From: an uncultured Saprospiraceae bacterium
GTDB lineage: Bacteria; Bacteroidota; Bacteroidia; Chitinophagales; Saprospiraceae
Assembly (NCBI GenBank): GCA_937942465.1
Contig: CALDEO010000261.1
Span: 1-15,836 of the forward strand
Reading direction: 5' to 3'
DNA length: 15,836 bases
Shown here: piece by piece, positions 7,283 through 14,303 of the stretch
Position numbering within the stretch: position 1 is the first letter of the stretch
Layout: the number at the start of each line of letters is the position of its first letter
Program-made: the position numbers and the translations under genes
The notes under the pieces: model-generated
What the model was told of the DNA's origin: nothing
Database searches by the model: none
What the model saw: only the letters and a program-made list of their open reading frames with translations

Positions 7283-8560
7283 ATGCCCCAGTCAGTAGAA
7301 GGAAAATCAATCATTCAAAAAATTCTTTTACTGATTCTAGGCTTTGGCCCTGGGATATTTGCCATTGGGTATACCATAGGTACGGGTAGTGTCACTTCGA
7401 TGATCGTGTCAGGTAGCACCTATGGGATGCAATTGCTATGGGTACTCTTATTGAGCTGTCTATTTTCAGGGATTTTAATGTTTGCCTATGGCAATTATGC
7501 ATTGATATCTGGTGAGACTGCACTCCACGGATTTAGGAAACATATCAAAGGTGGTAAGTTTTTGGCGATCCTCATTATCGTCGGTATCACCTTCGGTCAG
7601 TGGAATTCATTGATGGGTATTTTAGGCATATCTTCCAATATTATATTTGAGCTTTTTGCCTTGAAGTTTCCGAGCCTAGAGCAATACCATTACGGTGGAG
7701 TATTAACAATCGCTATTACGATCATTACTATATTTTACTCTGTGATGCTCGTAGGTAAGTACACTTTCTTCGAAAAAATCTTGGTCATATTCGTATCGAT
7801 TATGGGCTTGTCATTCATTATATCATTGTTCTTTGTACATCCACTGCCGTCAGAGGTTATCGGTGGACTGATGCCTTCTATACCCAATGTACCCGGAGGC
7901 AATATGATGGTAGCAGCATTCGTAGGTACGACTATGGCATCGGCTACATTCTTGTCTAGACCTTTATTTCTCAGAGGTAAAGGGTGGAATGAGAGCAACC
8001 TAGATCACCAAAAGAAGGATGCAATCATTGCTGCAACATTAGTATTTATCATCAGTGCTTCGATAATGGCGGTAGCAACGGGGGCATTATTTCATGGAGG
8101 CCAACCAGTCACTCAAGTACTTGACATGGCTAATACTCTCGAGCCTGTAGCTGGCAATCTAGCCGTTACGATTTTCTTTTTCGGTACTTTAAGTGCAGGA
8201 CTTTCATCTATATTTCCATGTCTACTTATTGCACCATTACTGCTTGCCGATTATCAGTCAGGTACCTTAGATACAAATTCTCGACAGTTTAGAGTTGTTA
8301 CATTCATTGCATGTCTAGTAGCACTTATTGTTCCAGTATTTGGTGCCAACCCGATCGAAATGCAGATCCTATCTCAAGTCTTTAATGTATTTGTACTTCC
8401 CGCAGTGATCATCGGTATTATCCTTATGATTCGCAATAAGAGGGTAATGAAAAATTACAAAACCAGTGCCTTTGTACATATTGGTCTGTACGCTTCATTG
8501 TTCTTTTCGTTAGTGATCTCTTACAATGGGATCATCGGACTTATGGAGTATTTTAACTAA
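7283..8560 (+). CDS. Nramp-fold transporter lacking canonical metal motifs
   Basis: A 425-residue inner-membrane protein with about 11 helices and the LeuT-type Nramp pattern. The opening GFGPGIFAIGYTIGTGS (20-36) corresponds to helix 1 of Nramp, and SGETALHGF (76-84) is typical of Nramp relatives in this phylum. In classical Mn/Fe transporters helix 1 carries DPGN and helix 6 carries MPH. Here helix 1 has TIGTGS at 31-36, and the helix 6 region reads GTTMASATFLSR (215-226). The Asp, Asn and Met metal ligands are therefore absent. Automated annotation would probably call it a divalent-metal transporter, but the substrate could be another ion or a small solute. It stands alone, with long non-coding stretches on both sides. 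Confidence 0.8.
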   Translation: MPQSVEGKSIIQKILLLILGFGPGIFAIGYTIGTGSVTSMIVSGSTYGMQLLWVLLLSCLFSGILMFAYGNYALISGETALHGFRKHIKGGKFLAILIIVGITFGQWNSLMGILGISSNIIFELFALKFPSLEQYHYGGVLTIAITIITIFYSVMLVGKYTFFEKILVIFVSIMGLSFIISLFFVHPLPSEVIGGLMPSIPNVPGGNMMVAAFVGTTMASATFLSRPLFLRGKGWNESNLDHQKKDAIIAATLVFIISASIMAVATGALFHGGQPVTQVLDMANTLEPVAGNLAVTIFFFGTLSAGLSSIFPCLLIAPLLLADYQSGTLDTNSRQFRVVTFIACLVALIVPVFGANPIEMQILSQVFNVFVLPAVIIGIILMIRNKRVMKNYKTSAFVHIGLYASLFFSLVISYNGIIGLMEYFN

Positions 8561-8721
8561 AGCTAGCAAGACATTCGCAAGAATATATAGTGAAGTATAA
8601 CCCTAGTAAAATAACGTTGTATCAATTTGCAATTCTTTACGATAGTTACCACTTTCGTGGAATCGATCATCATGTATTAACCTACACATGATTCAACGCA
8701 GCACAGGGTACTCAGCAATAA

Positions 8722-8826
8722 ATGGAGGACATACGCAGCTATTTACCTAATTTTATACCGTCAATCAATGAATACATCTACTTGTACGTATCGGTAATAC
8801 CGGTAATTATATCAATGTATTATTGA
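8722..8826 (+). CDS. Possible 34-aa membrane peptide
   Basis: This short ORF encodes MEDIRSYLPNFIPS followed by a hydrophobic half (EYIYLYVSVIPVIISMYY). It has no ribosome-binding site, and its 3' end overlaps the Fur-like site. It could be a small membrane peptide or chance; its only support is the hydrophobic pattern. Confidence 0.2.
   Translation: MEDIRSYLPNFIPSINEYIYLYVSVIPVIISMYY
8792..8807. promoter_or_regulatory. Tandem CGGTAAT elements with a central palindrome
   Basis: CGGTAAT occurs at 8792-8798 and again at 8801-8807, nine bases apart. The junction forms the palindrome TACCGGTA (8798-8805). This compact symmetry suggests a protein-binding site, but no known operator is recognised. 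Confidence 0.35.
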
Positions 8827-8839
8827 TGATAATCATTGA
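8812..8839. promoter_or_regulatory. Fur-like palindrome upstream of the symporter operon
   Basis: ATGATAATCAT at 8826-8836 is an 11-base palindrome matching the core of the Fur box (GATAATGATAATCATTATC); over 19 positions I count 13 matches. TCAATG (8812-8817) and CATTGA (8834-8839) also pair around it. Fur is the family-based guess; iron control of an acetate-type symporter would be unexpected. Confidence 0.4.
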
Positions 8840-9094
8840 CTTAACAGCTCGTTATATTTCCGTGTATACATATGACGACGCGACTCGTTTATTTGCAACA
8901 ACTTCAGTTTTAAAGAAGTCATAAATTCGCATTATTGGGATTAAAATTAGCTTAATGCAAATTGTATAACTCCATGCTCATTATATTTTATTGACTTCTA
9001 TATTCTAAAAATTATTAATGCCGATGTCAATCCATATAGATATCATTTATTGGCTAAAATATTTTATATTGCAAGAAGCCCAAAATTAATCTTT

Positions 9095-9349
9095 ATGGAA
9101 AATGAGAATCACAAAGCTTATTGGAAAACGAATCTTAAATACCTAGCCATCTTATTGTCTATTTGGTTTATAGTTTCTTTTGGTTTCGGAATACTATTGG
9201 TAGATGAGCTAAATCATATTCGTATGGGAGGATTCAAACTTGGATTTTGGTTTGCTCAGCAAGGCTCTATTTATGTCTTCGTAATACTCATTTTTGTTTA
9301 CATCAGGCTGATGAATAAGCTTGATGCTAAGTACAATTTAAACGACTAG
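9095..9349 (+). CDS. DUF4212 small subunit of sodium:solute symporter
   Basis: An 84-residue membrane protein with two helices (about 15-36 and 51-73). It carries the family hallmarks KAYWKTNLKYLAILLSIWF, then VDELNHIRMGGFKLGFWFA and QQGSIYVFVILIFVYIR. This is the DUF4212 small subunit encoded directly before VC_2705-type symporters. I place the start at the ATG of 9095 rather than an in-frame TTG at 9050, because family members begin just before the KAYWK segment and the extra 15 residues show no conservation I recognise. It ends three bases before the next ATG, so the two genes are translated from one mRNA. Confidence 0.92.
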   Translation: MENENHKAYWKTNLKYLAILLSIWFIVSFGFGILLVDELNHIRMGGFKLGFWFAQQGSIYVFVILIFVYIRLMNKLDAKYNLND

Positions 9350-9352
9350 ATC

Positions 9353-11041
9353 ATGGATATTCAAACTTGGACATGGATTCTTGTTGGAATCACATTTACT
9401 TTATACATCGGCATCGCCATATGGTCAAGAGCCGGCTCTACAAAAGAGTTTTACGTCGCGGGTGGTGATGTATCTCCATTAGCCAATGGACTTGCTACTG
9501 CCGCAGATTGGATGTCTGCTGCTTCATTTATTTCAATGGCTGGGCTCATTTCTTTTAGTGGTTATGATGGTTCTGTATATCTAATGGGCTGGACAGGAGG
9601 TTATGTGCTCTTAGCATTGCTGTTAGCACCCTACTTGCGTAAATTTGGAAAATTCACAGTCCCTGATTTTATCGGTGACCGTTACTACTCCAACACTGCT
9701 AGAAGTGTAGCCGTGTTTTGTGCTTTATTGGTTTCATTTACTTACGTTGCCGGTCAGATGAGAGGTGTCGGACTCGTATTCTCTCGCTTCTTAGAAGTGG
9801 ATATAAATACTGGAGTTATTATAGGTATGATCATCGTGCTATTCTACGCTGTACTTGGCGGAATGAAAGGGATAACCTATACTCAAGTGGCTCAATATTG
9901 TGTTTTGATATTTGCATTCATGGTACCTGCCATTTTCATATCGATACAAATGACCGATAGTGTGATCCCCCAATTGGGATTTGGTGGAGCCGATGCTCAA
10001 GGAGTATATATATTGGATAAGCTCGATGGGCTTCATCGAGAACTCGGATTTGCAGAATATACTTCTGGTAGTAAATCCAAGCTTGATGTTTTCTTTATTA
10101 CAGCAGCATTAATGGTAGGAACAGCAGGATTGCCCCATGTAATCGTTCGGTTTTTTACGGTTAAAAGAGTTGCTGATGCTCGTAAATCTGCAGGTTGGGC
10201 ATTATTATTTATAGCCATACTGTACACAACAGCGCCAGCTATTGCTGTTTTTGCAAGAGCAAATATGATAGAAACCGTCAACAATGTTGAATATTCTAAT
10301 ATGCCACAATGGTTTAGCTCTTGGGAGGAGACTGGACTCATCTCGTTTGATGATAAAAACAATGACGGCAGAGTCCAATACTTAGGTGACAGCAACAAAA
10401 ATGAATTAACGATCGATAAAGATATTATGGTACTTGCCAATCCTGAGATTGCAGGTTTGCCCAATTGGGTCATTGCATTGGTAGCAGCCGGAGCATTGGC
10501 AGCAGCATTATCAACTGCAGCAGGTCTCCTATTGGTTATTTCAGCATCAGTATCTCACGATCTCATCAAGAAAATGCTTAAGCCCGATATTACTGATAAA
10601 GAAGAATTGATTGCAGCTCGACTATCAGCAGTTGTAGCCGTATGCGTTGCTGGTTATTTTGGGATCAACCCGCCAGATTTTGTCGCAGCCACCGTTGCAC
10701 TTGCATTTGGATTGGCAGCAGCCTCATTTTTCCCCGCTATAATAATGGGTATTTTTAGTAAAAAAATGAATAAACAAGGTGCCATTACTGGAATGATCGT
10801 TGGGATCTTGTTGATGCTATTCTATATGACTAAGTTCAAGTTTGACTGGTTTGGAGGTGGTACTAAAGAAGAGTGGTGGTTTGGTATATCTCCTGAAGGA
10901 TTTGGTACCGCTGCTATGATTGCCAACTTCGTAGTATCTATCATTGTATCTAAGTTTACACCTGATCCACCTCAAGAAGTTCAAGAGCTTGTAGAGAATA
11001 TTAGAATACCTAGTGGTGCTGGCAAAGCACAGGCTCATTGA
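9353..11041 (+). CDS. Sodium:solute symporter, VC_2705/acetate type
   Basis: A 562-residue inner-membrane transporter of the SSS family with about 13 helices. It is typical of the subfamily paired with DUF4212, which is related to the acetate permease ActP and is thought to import acetate or similar short organic acids with Na+. Family signatures include FYVAGGDVSPLANGLATAADWMSAASFIS near 33-61 and the LPNWVIALVAAGALAAALSTAAG region near 369-391. A soluble loop at about 305-365 holds an EF-hand-like stretch, DKNNDGRV at 334-341, before DKDIMVLANPEI. A role in acetate scavenging fits the pair, but the substrate is not shown by the sequence. Confidence 0.93.
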   Translation: MDIQTWTWILVGITFTLYIGIAIWSRAGSTKEFYVAGGDVSPLANGLATAADWMSAASFISMAGLISFSGYDGSVYLMGWTGGYVLLALLLAPYLRKFGKFTVPDFIGDRYYSNTARSVAVFCALLVSFTYVAGQMRGVGLVFSRFLEVDINTGVIIGMIIVLFYAVLGGMKGITYTQVAQYCVLIFAFMVPAIFISIQMTDSVIPQLGFGGADAQGVYILDKLDGLHRELGFAEYTSGSKSKLDVFFITAALMVGTAGLPHVIVRFFTVKRVADARKSAGWALLFIAILYTTAPAIAVFARANMIETVNNVEYSNMPQWFSSWEETGLISFDDKNNDGRVQYLGDSNKNELTIDKDIMVLANPEIAGLPNWVIALVAAGALAAALSTAAGLLLVISASVSHDLIKKMLKPDITDKEELIAARLSAVVAVCVAGYFGINPPDFVAATVALAFGLAAASFFPAIIMGIFSKKMNKQGAITGMIVGILLMLFYMTKFKFDWFGGGTKEEWWFGISPEGFGTAAMIANFVVSIIVSKFTPDPPQEVQELVENIRIPSGAGKAQAH

Positions 11042-11098
11042 TGCTCAACATTTGTAACTATTATATCATTCAAAACTTAACTTGTATAAGACGACCCA

Positions 11099-11111
11099 TT
11101 CATTAAATGAA
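11099..11111. promoter_or_regulatory. Palindrome over the start of the small ORF
   Basis: TTCATTAAATGAA is a perfect 13-base palindrome that includes the ATG at 11107. It could be an operator. If so, the true start of the small peptide may be the in-frame ATG at 11137. Confidence 0.3.
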
Positions 11112-11256
11112 CACCAAATTGCTACTTCACATCGTCATGAACGAAACGATATTCATATTGATTATCATAGGCGTCGCTCAATACTTTATTCCTGATAGAA
11201 TTGATACATTCTTCTGGGTGATCTATGGGATTATCAGTTCGGCAATCAAATATTAG
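11107..11256 (+). CDS. Small single-helix membrane peptide, 49 aa
   Basis: The peptide begins MNTKLLLHIVMNETIFILII and has a hydrophobic helix at about 12-28, a short polar turn (PDRID, 29-33) and a second hydrophobic stretch (34-47). That hairpin pattern and the next start codon only nine bases after its stop support a real gene. An alternative start at 11137 would give 39 residues. No family is recognised. It lies 65 bases after the symporter stop, so it may be on the same transcript or have its own promoter. Confidence 0.5.
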   Translation: MNTKLLLHIVMNETIFILIIIGVAQYFIPDRIDTFFWVIYGIISSAIKY

Positions 11257-11265
11257 GTTCAAATA

Positions 11266-11607
11266 ATGAGAAGCCGAGAAGTAGGTATCGGACCAAATGA
11301 TGAGAACTGGCTAAAGACAAATTATGCTAGTCAATTGCAGACCACCAAGTCCATCGAAGAACTCTCAACACAGATATCCAATAGCGGTGATTACATTGGT
11401 AAAGTCAGCTTTAATGGCAAAGTCATAAACAAAAGTAACTGGAGAGGAATCACAAGAATGAGCACAAGTACTATCACGACAACTACCCTTGATGGAGAAA
11501 CACAATTCACTCTTAATACTCGCCCCTTGATACCATTCACAAAGATTGATTCTTATACCAACTATAAGTGTCATCGTGAAATTATAGATATGATACTGGA
11601 TGTGTGA
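11266..11607 (+). CDS. Hypothetical protein, 113 aa
   Basis: A soluble 113-residue protein of unknown function. It has no signal peptide or membrane helix. It is rich in Ser and Thr, with a TRMSTSTITTTTLDGETQF run at 63-81, and the middle has alternating beta-like pattern. Codon use is like its neighbours. It follows the 49-aa membrane peptide by nine bases, so the two may form a small accessory operon, possibly a membrane peptide with a soluble partner; nothing more can be said. Confidence 0.55.
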   Translation: MRSREVGIGPNDENWLKTNYASQLQTTKSIEELSTQISNSGDYIGKVSFNGKVINKSNWRGITRMSTSTITTTTLDGETQFTLNTRPLIPFTKIDSYTNYKCHREIIDMILDV

Positions 11608-11820
11608 TCTGTTATTAGCCTATGTCTATACTTAAACTAAATGTATTCATTTGAGACCACATACAATCATGTCTACAGTATGCAACACGAACTTAGTACA
11701 CTTTCCCATTTTAGGTTAATCAAAGAGTGACTATGCCTTAACTTCTTTGTACCAACAATCATAGCTAGTTTATAAGCAACTCCAAAACTCCACCTACACC
11801 AAAAATTAAAATGTTGCTAC

Positions 11821-11854
11821 TTGTTTCAATATTGAAATAAATGATATACCTTTG
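11821..11854 (+). promoter_or_regulatory. Promoter of the rtcB leader RNA, overlapped by a palindrome
   Basis: TACCTTTG at 11847-11854 is a perfect TAnnTTTG element. The nearest TTG (11821-11823) is 23 bases upstream, slightly long. TTTCAATATTGAAA at 11824-11837 is a perfect 14-base palindrome covering the expected -33 region, a usual position for a repressor site. Transcription should begin near 11860. Confidence 0.65.
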
Positions 11855-11889
11855 AATAAGAAATTTCCTCACCTTTAAACGGAAATATT

Positions 11890-11934
11890 ATGATGGAGCA
11901 GAAAAAACATATCAGTACTTGTGACCTTAAATAG
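11890..11934 (+). CDS. Possible leader peptide (14 aa)
   Basis: The ORF MMEQKKHISTCDLK starts about 30 bases after the predicted transcription start. Its last codons overlap the 5' arms of the ACCTT hairpin and of the alternative TGACCT pairing, and its middle overlaps P1. A translating ribosome would thus change the RNA fold. There is no Shine-Dalgarno sequence, as is common in this phylum. Confidence 0.35.
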   Translation: MMEQKKHISTCDLK

Positions 11935-11964
11935 AAGGTAATACCACATCTATGTTGTATTTCT

Positions 11965-11991
11965 GCCAGGTCATTTGATCGGGCTTTTTTT
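11965..11991 (+). terminator. Intrinsic terminator in the rtcB leader
   Basis: The stem pairs 11965-11973 with 11976-11984 (GCC with GGC, one A/G mismatch, then GGTC with GATC including one G-U pair). A run of seven T residues at 11985-11991 follows directly. It lies about 140 bases before rtcB. Confidence 0.7.
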
Positions 11992-12083
11992 ATTCAAATA
12001 TTGGGATTCATACACTGTCAAGCACTCGCTTGGAGTCTTATCTTCTATTTATACTAGGTTACGGTTTAAGCATCAAACACTTA

Positions 12084-12116
12084 TTGAAAAATTGTCAAAG
12101 AGGACTCTCTTTTGAC
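12084..12116 (+). promoter_or_regulatory. Hairpin and weak promoter just before rtcB
   Basis: GTCAAA-GAG (12094-12102) pairs with CTC-TTTTGAC (12107-12116) around a GACT loop with one bulged base. The same bases read as TTG (12084-12086), 20-base spacer, CTCTTTTG (12107-12114), a -7 element lacking its TA. So it may be a start-proximal RNA stem, a weak second promoter, or an operator. Confidence 0.4.
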
Positions 12117-12133
12117 TTAAATCACTATGCCAC

Positions 12134-13534
12134 ATGGCTAACAAACTTAGAAGCAAAGACTTCAATAAAATTGGAATACATTCCAATAAAACGATATCAA
12201 TAGCGATGTCAATTTTAAAAAAACATTACAAACACAATACCATAATAGAGCATTTAGAAATCATTAAAAAAGTAAAAGATGAACCACAAAATTATATTCA
12301 AGACGCAGTTTTAGCTAGCCTAGCTTTCGAGTTTCATGAACCTATAGTTAAAGCAATAGAACCGATTGCCCTTAATGACAGAGATGTTGTTTTAAATGTA
12401 TTCGGTAGACCATTGATAAAAGACAATGCATACGAGCAAATGAAAACTGCTATGAGATTGCCTGTCGTAAGTAAAGCAGCATTGATGCCAGATAGTCACC
12501 TTGGTTACGGATTGCCTATCGGTGGAGTCCTAGCAACTGACAACACAATTATACCCTATGCTATAGGCATGGATATCGGCTGCAGAATGAGTCTTACACT
12601 TTATGATGTCACAGAGCGGTTTTTAAAAATGCACGAACATAAATTTATGCAGTCTATTAAAGACAATACTGCTTTCGGGATATCTAAGGTTGTGCGATTC
12701 CAGCAGGAGCATAACTTTCTTGATAGAGACGTATTTAACGAAACGCCATTACTTAAGAAATTAAAGTCCAAAGCTGCACGTCAATTAGGATCTTCAGGCT
12801 CTGGAAATCACTTTGTAGAATGGGGTCTAGTTGAATTGAAAAATGACGAACATGTAGGACTACCAGCTGGACATTATTTAGGTCTTTTAGCACATTCTGG
12901 TTCGCGTGGTTTTGGTGCCAGTATTGCTAAATTTTATTCAGATATAGCAAGTAAAGAATCAAATCTACCATACAACATGAGGCATCTGGCCTGGCTAGAT
13001 ATGGATCATACAAGTGGTCAAGAGTATTGGCTATCGATGAATTTAGCTGGTGATTATGCTAGTGCTTGTCATGATCAAATACACAAGAATGTTGCAAAGT
13101 CAATGGGCTTAAAATCAATCGGAAAAATTGAAAACCACCACAACTTTGCATGGAAGGAAATAGTAGATGGTCAAGAGATGATTGTGCATCGTAAAGGAGC
13201 AACACCTGCTAGTAAGGATGTACTTGGTATTATACCTGGATCTATGACAGACCCAGGATTTATCGTAAAAGGTAAAGGAAATATAGACTCCATAAACTCA
13301 GCATCTCATGGCGCAGGTCGAAGACACAGCCGTAAAGAAACTAAATCTCGAAACACCAAAAGTGCGATGAGAAAGCAACTTTTACAGAATGATGTCGCAC
13401 TGATTGGAGGTGCATTGGATGAGTCGCCATATGCATATAAAAACTTAGAGCAAGTGATGTCATACCAGACAGATCTAGTAGACACTATTGGGAAATTTAC
13501 TCCTCGAATTGTAAGAATGGATAGAGACAAATAA
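12134..13534 (+). CDS. rtcB: RtcB-family RNA ligase (RtcB2 type, paired with PrfH)
   Basis: A 466-residue cytoplasmic, Mn2+/GTP-dependent ligase that joins RNA 3'-phosphate or 2',3'-cyclic phosphate ends to 5'-OH ends. Active-site elements are complete: DIGC with Asp147 and Cys150, GSGNHFVE with His226, HSGSR with His254, NHHNF near 334-338, the guanylylated His352 in VHRKGA, PGSM at 368-371, and SHGAGR at 391-396. It is longer than E. coli RtcB (408), mainly through about 60 extra N-terminal residues and an altered insert. The next gene, prfH, starts two bases after the stop, which marks this as the RtcB2 type that reseals cleaved 16S rRNA rather than the RtcA/RtcB stress operon type. No archease gene is adjacent. 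Confidence 0.95.
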   Translation: MANKLRSKDFNKIGIHSNKTISIAMSILKKHYKHNTIIEHLEIIKKVKDEPQNYIQDAVLASLAFEFHEPIVKAIEPIALNDRDVVLNVFGRPLIKDNAYEQMKTAMRLPVVSKAALMPDSHLGYGLPIGGVLATDNTIIPYAIGMDIGCRMSLTLYDVTERFLKMHEHKFMQSIKDNTAFGISKVVRFQQEHNFLDRDVFNETPLLKKLKSKAARQLGSSGSGNHFVEWGLVELKNDEHVGLPAGHYLGLLAHSGSRGFGASIAKFYSDIASKESNLPYNMRHLAWLDMDHTSGQEYWLSMNLAGDYASACHDQIHKNVAKSMGLKSIGKIENHHNFAWKEIVDGQEMIVHRKGATPASKDVLGIIPGSMTDPGFIVKGKGNIDSINSASHGAGRRHSRKETKSRNTKSAMRKQLLQNDVALIGGALDESPYAYKNLEQVMSYQTDLVDTIGKFTPRIVRMDRDK

Positions 13535-13536
13535 TA

Positions 13537-14163
13537 ATGAAGAATCAATTATACATAATATTCACCGCAGGCCGAGGGCCTGATGAATGTGGACTAGCCG
13601 TCGATGGTGTCCAGAAAAAATTTAGAACATACTTAGAAAGTACAGCGACGTCTTTTGAAGTTATCAGCCAGAAAAAGGGATCGATAAATCAATCAATAGA
13701 GACCATTGTATTTAAAGTAACTACAGATAATCGGGCAATGATAGATCCTTGGATAGGAAGTATCCAATGGATATGTCAGAGTCCAATTAGAAAAAGCCAC
13801 AAACGCAAAAACTGGTTTATCAAATGTCAAGAAATCAAAATCCCTAAAAAGTTAGAGATTGATATAAATGACATAGATGTTCAAACCTATAGAGCCTCAG
13901 GCCCAGGTGGGCAACATCGTAATAAGGTAGAAACAGCAATAAGAGTAATCCATAATCAGACTGGTATCATTGTCACTGCAAGTGATGGCAAATCACAAAG
14001 TCAAAACAAAAAGAAAGCAATGCAAAAGTTAATGGCAAAGCTTGAATCTCAAAATGAACTTATTCAACAAGGCTTTAATACCGATCGATGGACCTCTCAA
14101 CTTGAGATCGAAAGAGGTAACCCAGCAAAAACGTTTAATGGATTAAAATTTAAAGAATGCTAA
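13537..14163 (+). CDS. prfH: Peptide chain release factor homolog PrfH
   Basis: A 208-residue relative of class I release factors. GGQ at 124-126, inside SGPGGQHRNKVETAIRV, is the peptidyl-tRNA hydrolysis motif. The N-terminal part is short and lacks the codon-reading region with PxT or SPF motifs of RF1/RF2. It has instead the PrfH pattern: TAGRGPDEC at 10-18 and SPIRKSHKRKNWF at 82-94. Published work shows PrfH frees peptides from ribosomes whose decoding centre is cut (the colicin E3 lesion), letting RtcB2 seal the 16S rRNA. The two genes are two bases apart, so translation is probably coupled. All key residues are present. A standard release-factor role is unlikely given the missing domain. 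Confidence 0.95.
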   Translation: MKNQLYIIFTAGRGPDECGLAVDGVQKKFRTYLESTATSFEVISQKKGSINQSIETIVFKVTTDNRAMIDPWIGSIQWICQSPIRKSHKRKNWFIKCQEIKIPKKLEIDINDIDVQTYRASGPGGQHRNKVETAIRVIHNQTGIIVTASDGKSQSQNKKKAMQKLMAKLESQNELIQQGFNTDRWTSQLEIERGNPAKTFNGLKFKEC

Positions 14164-14186
14164 CCATAGCGAATCACAAAGTATTT

Positions 14187-14218
14187 AAGGAGGCTTACTC
14201 AGGTAGGCTTCCTTATTT
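14187..14218 (+). terminator. Intrinsic terminator after prfH
   Basis: AAGGAGGCTTAC (14187-14198) pairs with GTAGGCTTCCTT (14203-14214) over 12 bp with two G-U pairs and a four-base loop, followed by ATTTGTT. It closes the rtcB-prfH transcript 23 bases after the stop codon. Confidence 0.8.
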
Positions 14219-14269
14219 GTTGATTTGGGATTAACTCTACACTTAAAGTTATCTAGATTAAGTCCGTAT

Positions 14270-14298
14270 TTAGGTTAACTATTTTTTACCTAACTTTA
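14270..14298 (+). promoter_or_regulatory. Promoter with inverted repeat, upstream of the barrel gene
   Basis: TAACTTTA at 14291-14298 approximates TAnnTTTG. TTAGGT (14270-14275) and ACCTAA (14288-14293) form an inverted repeat that overlaps it. There is no clear -33 TTG. The start codon is about 90 bases downstream. Confidence 0.4.
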
Positions 14299-14303
14299 TA
14301 ATA

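Larger units (their letters stand above)
8561..9094. other. 534-base non-coding stretch between transporter genes
   Basis: No conserved gene is visible. It contains an inverted repeat at 8669-8692 (ATCATGT and ACATGAT, 10-base loop), a 34-codon ORF at 8722-8826, tandem CGGTAAT elements at 8792-8807 and a Fur-like palindrome at 8821-8839. The promoter of the symporter operon is presumably in the 3' part, where the sequence is AT-rich but shows no clear TAnnTTTG box. Confidence 0.6.
11860..11991 (+). ncRNA. Candidate structured leader / small RNA upstream of rtcB
   Basis: An RNA of about 130 bases is bounded by the promoter and an intrinsic terminator. Helix P1 pairs 11898-11904 and 11906-11911 with 11960-11966 and 11951-11956. 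Inside it, ACCTT (11924-11928) and AAGGT (11935-11939) form a hairpin, with GTG and CAC (11921-11923, 11945-11947) below it. TGACCT at 11922-11927 can instead pair with AGGTCA at 11968-11973, which is part of the terminator stem. P1 also shares 11965-11966 with the terminator. Such exclusive pairings are typical of attenuators. It could also be a free-standing sRNA. No Rfam family is recognised. Confidence 0.55.
11608..12133. other. 526-base leader region upstream of rtcB
   Basis: The first half (11608-11810) shows nothing beyond a 29-codon ORF at 11641-11730 with no support. The second half holds the promoter, leader ORF, stem structures, terminator and start-proximal hairpin listed separately. 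Confidence 0.6.

Noticed and set aside
9050..9094. TTG start giving 15 extra residues on the DUF4212 subunit
   Set aside because: Family members begin near the KAYWK segment and the ATG at 9095 fits that; the extension has no recognisable pattern.
10033..10473. 146-codon open frame on the minus strand inside the symporter gene
   Set aside because: It lies wholly antisense to a well-conserved transporter and its translation shows no family pattern; other minus-strand frames in the window are likewise shadows.
11641..11730. 29-codon ORF between the unknown gene and the rtcB leader
   Set aside because: No ribosome site, hydrophobic pattern or recognisable motif; this length is expected by chance.
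11899..11910. Run of six A in the rtcB leader ORF as a programmed frameshift site
   Set aside because: The frame is CAG-AAA-AAA-CAT, which does not fit the X-XXY-YYZ slippery arrangement, and no extended product results.
13537..14163. Ordinary release factor RF1 or RF2
   Set aside because: It is only 208 residues and lacks the stop-codon-reading domain with PxT or SPF; the PrfH-specific segments and rtcB linkage fit PrfH.
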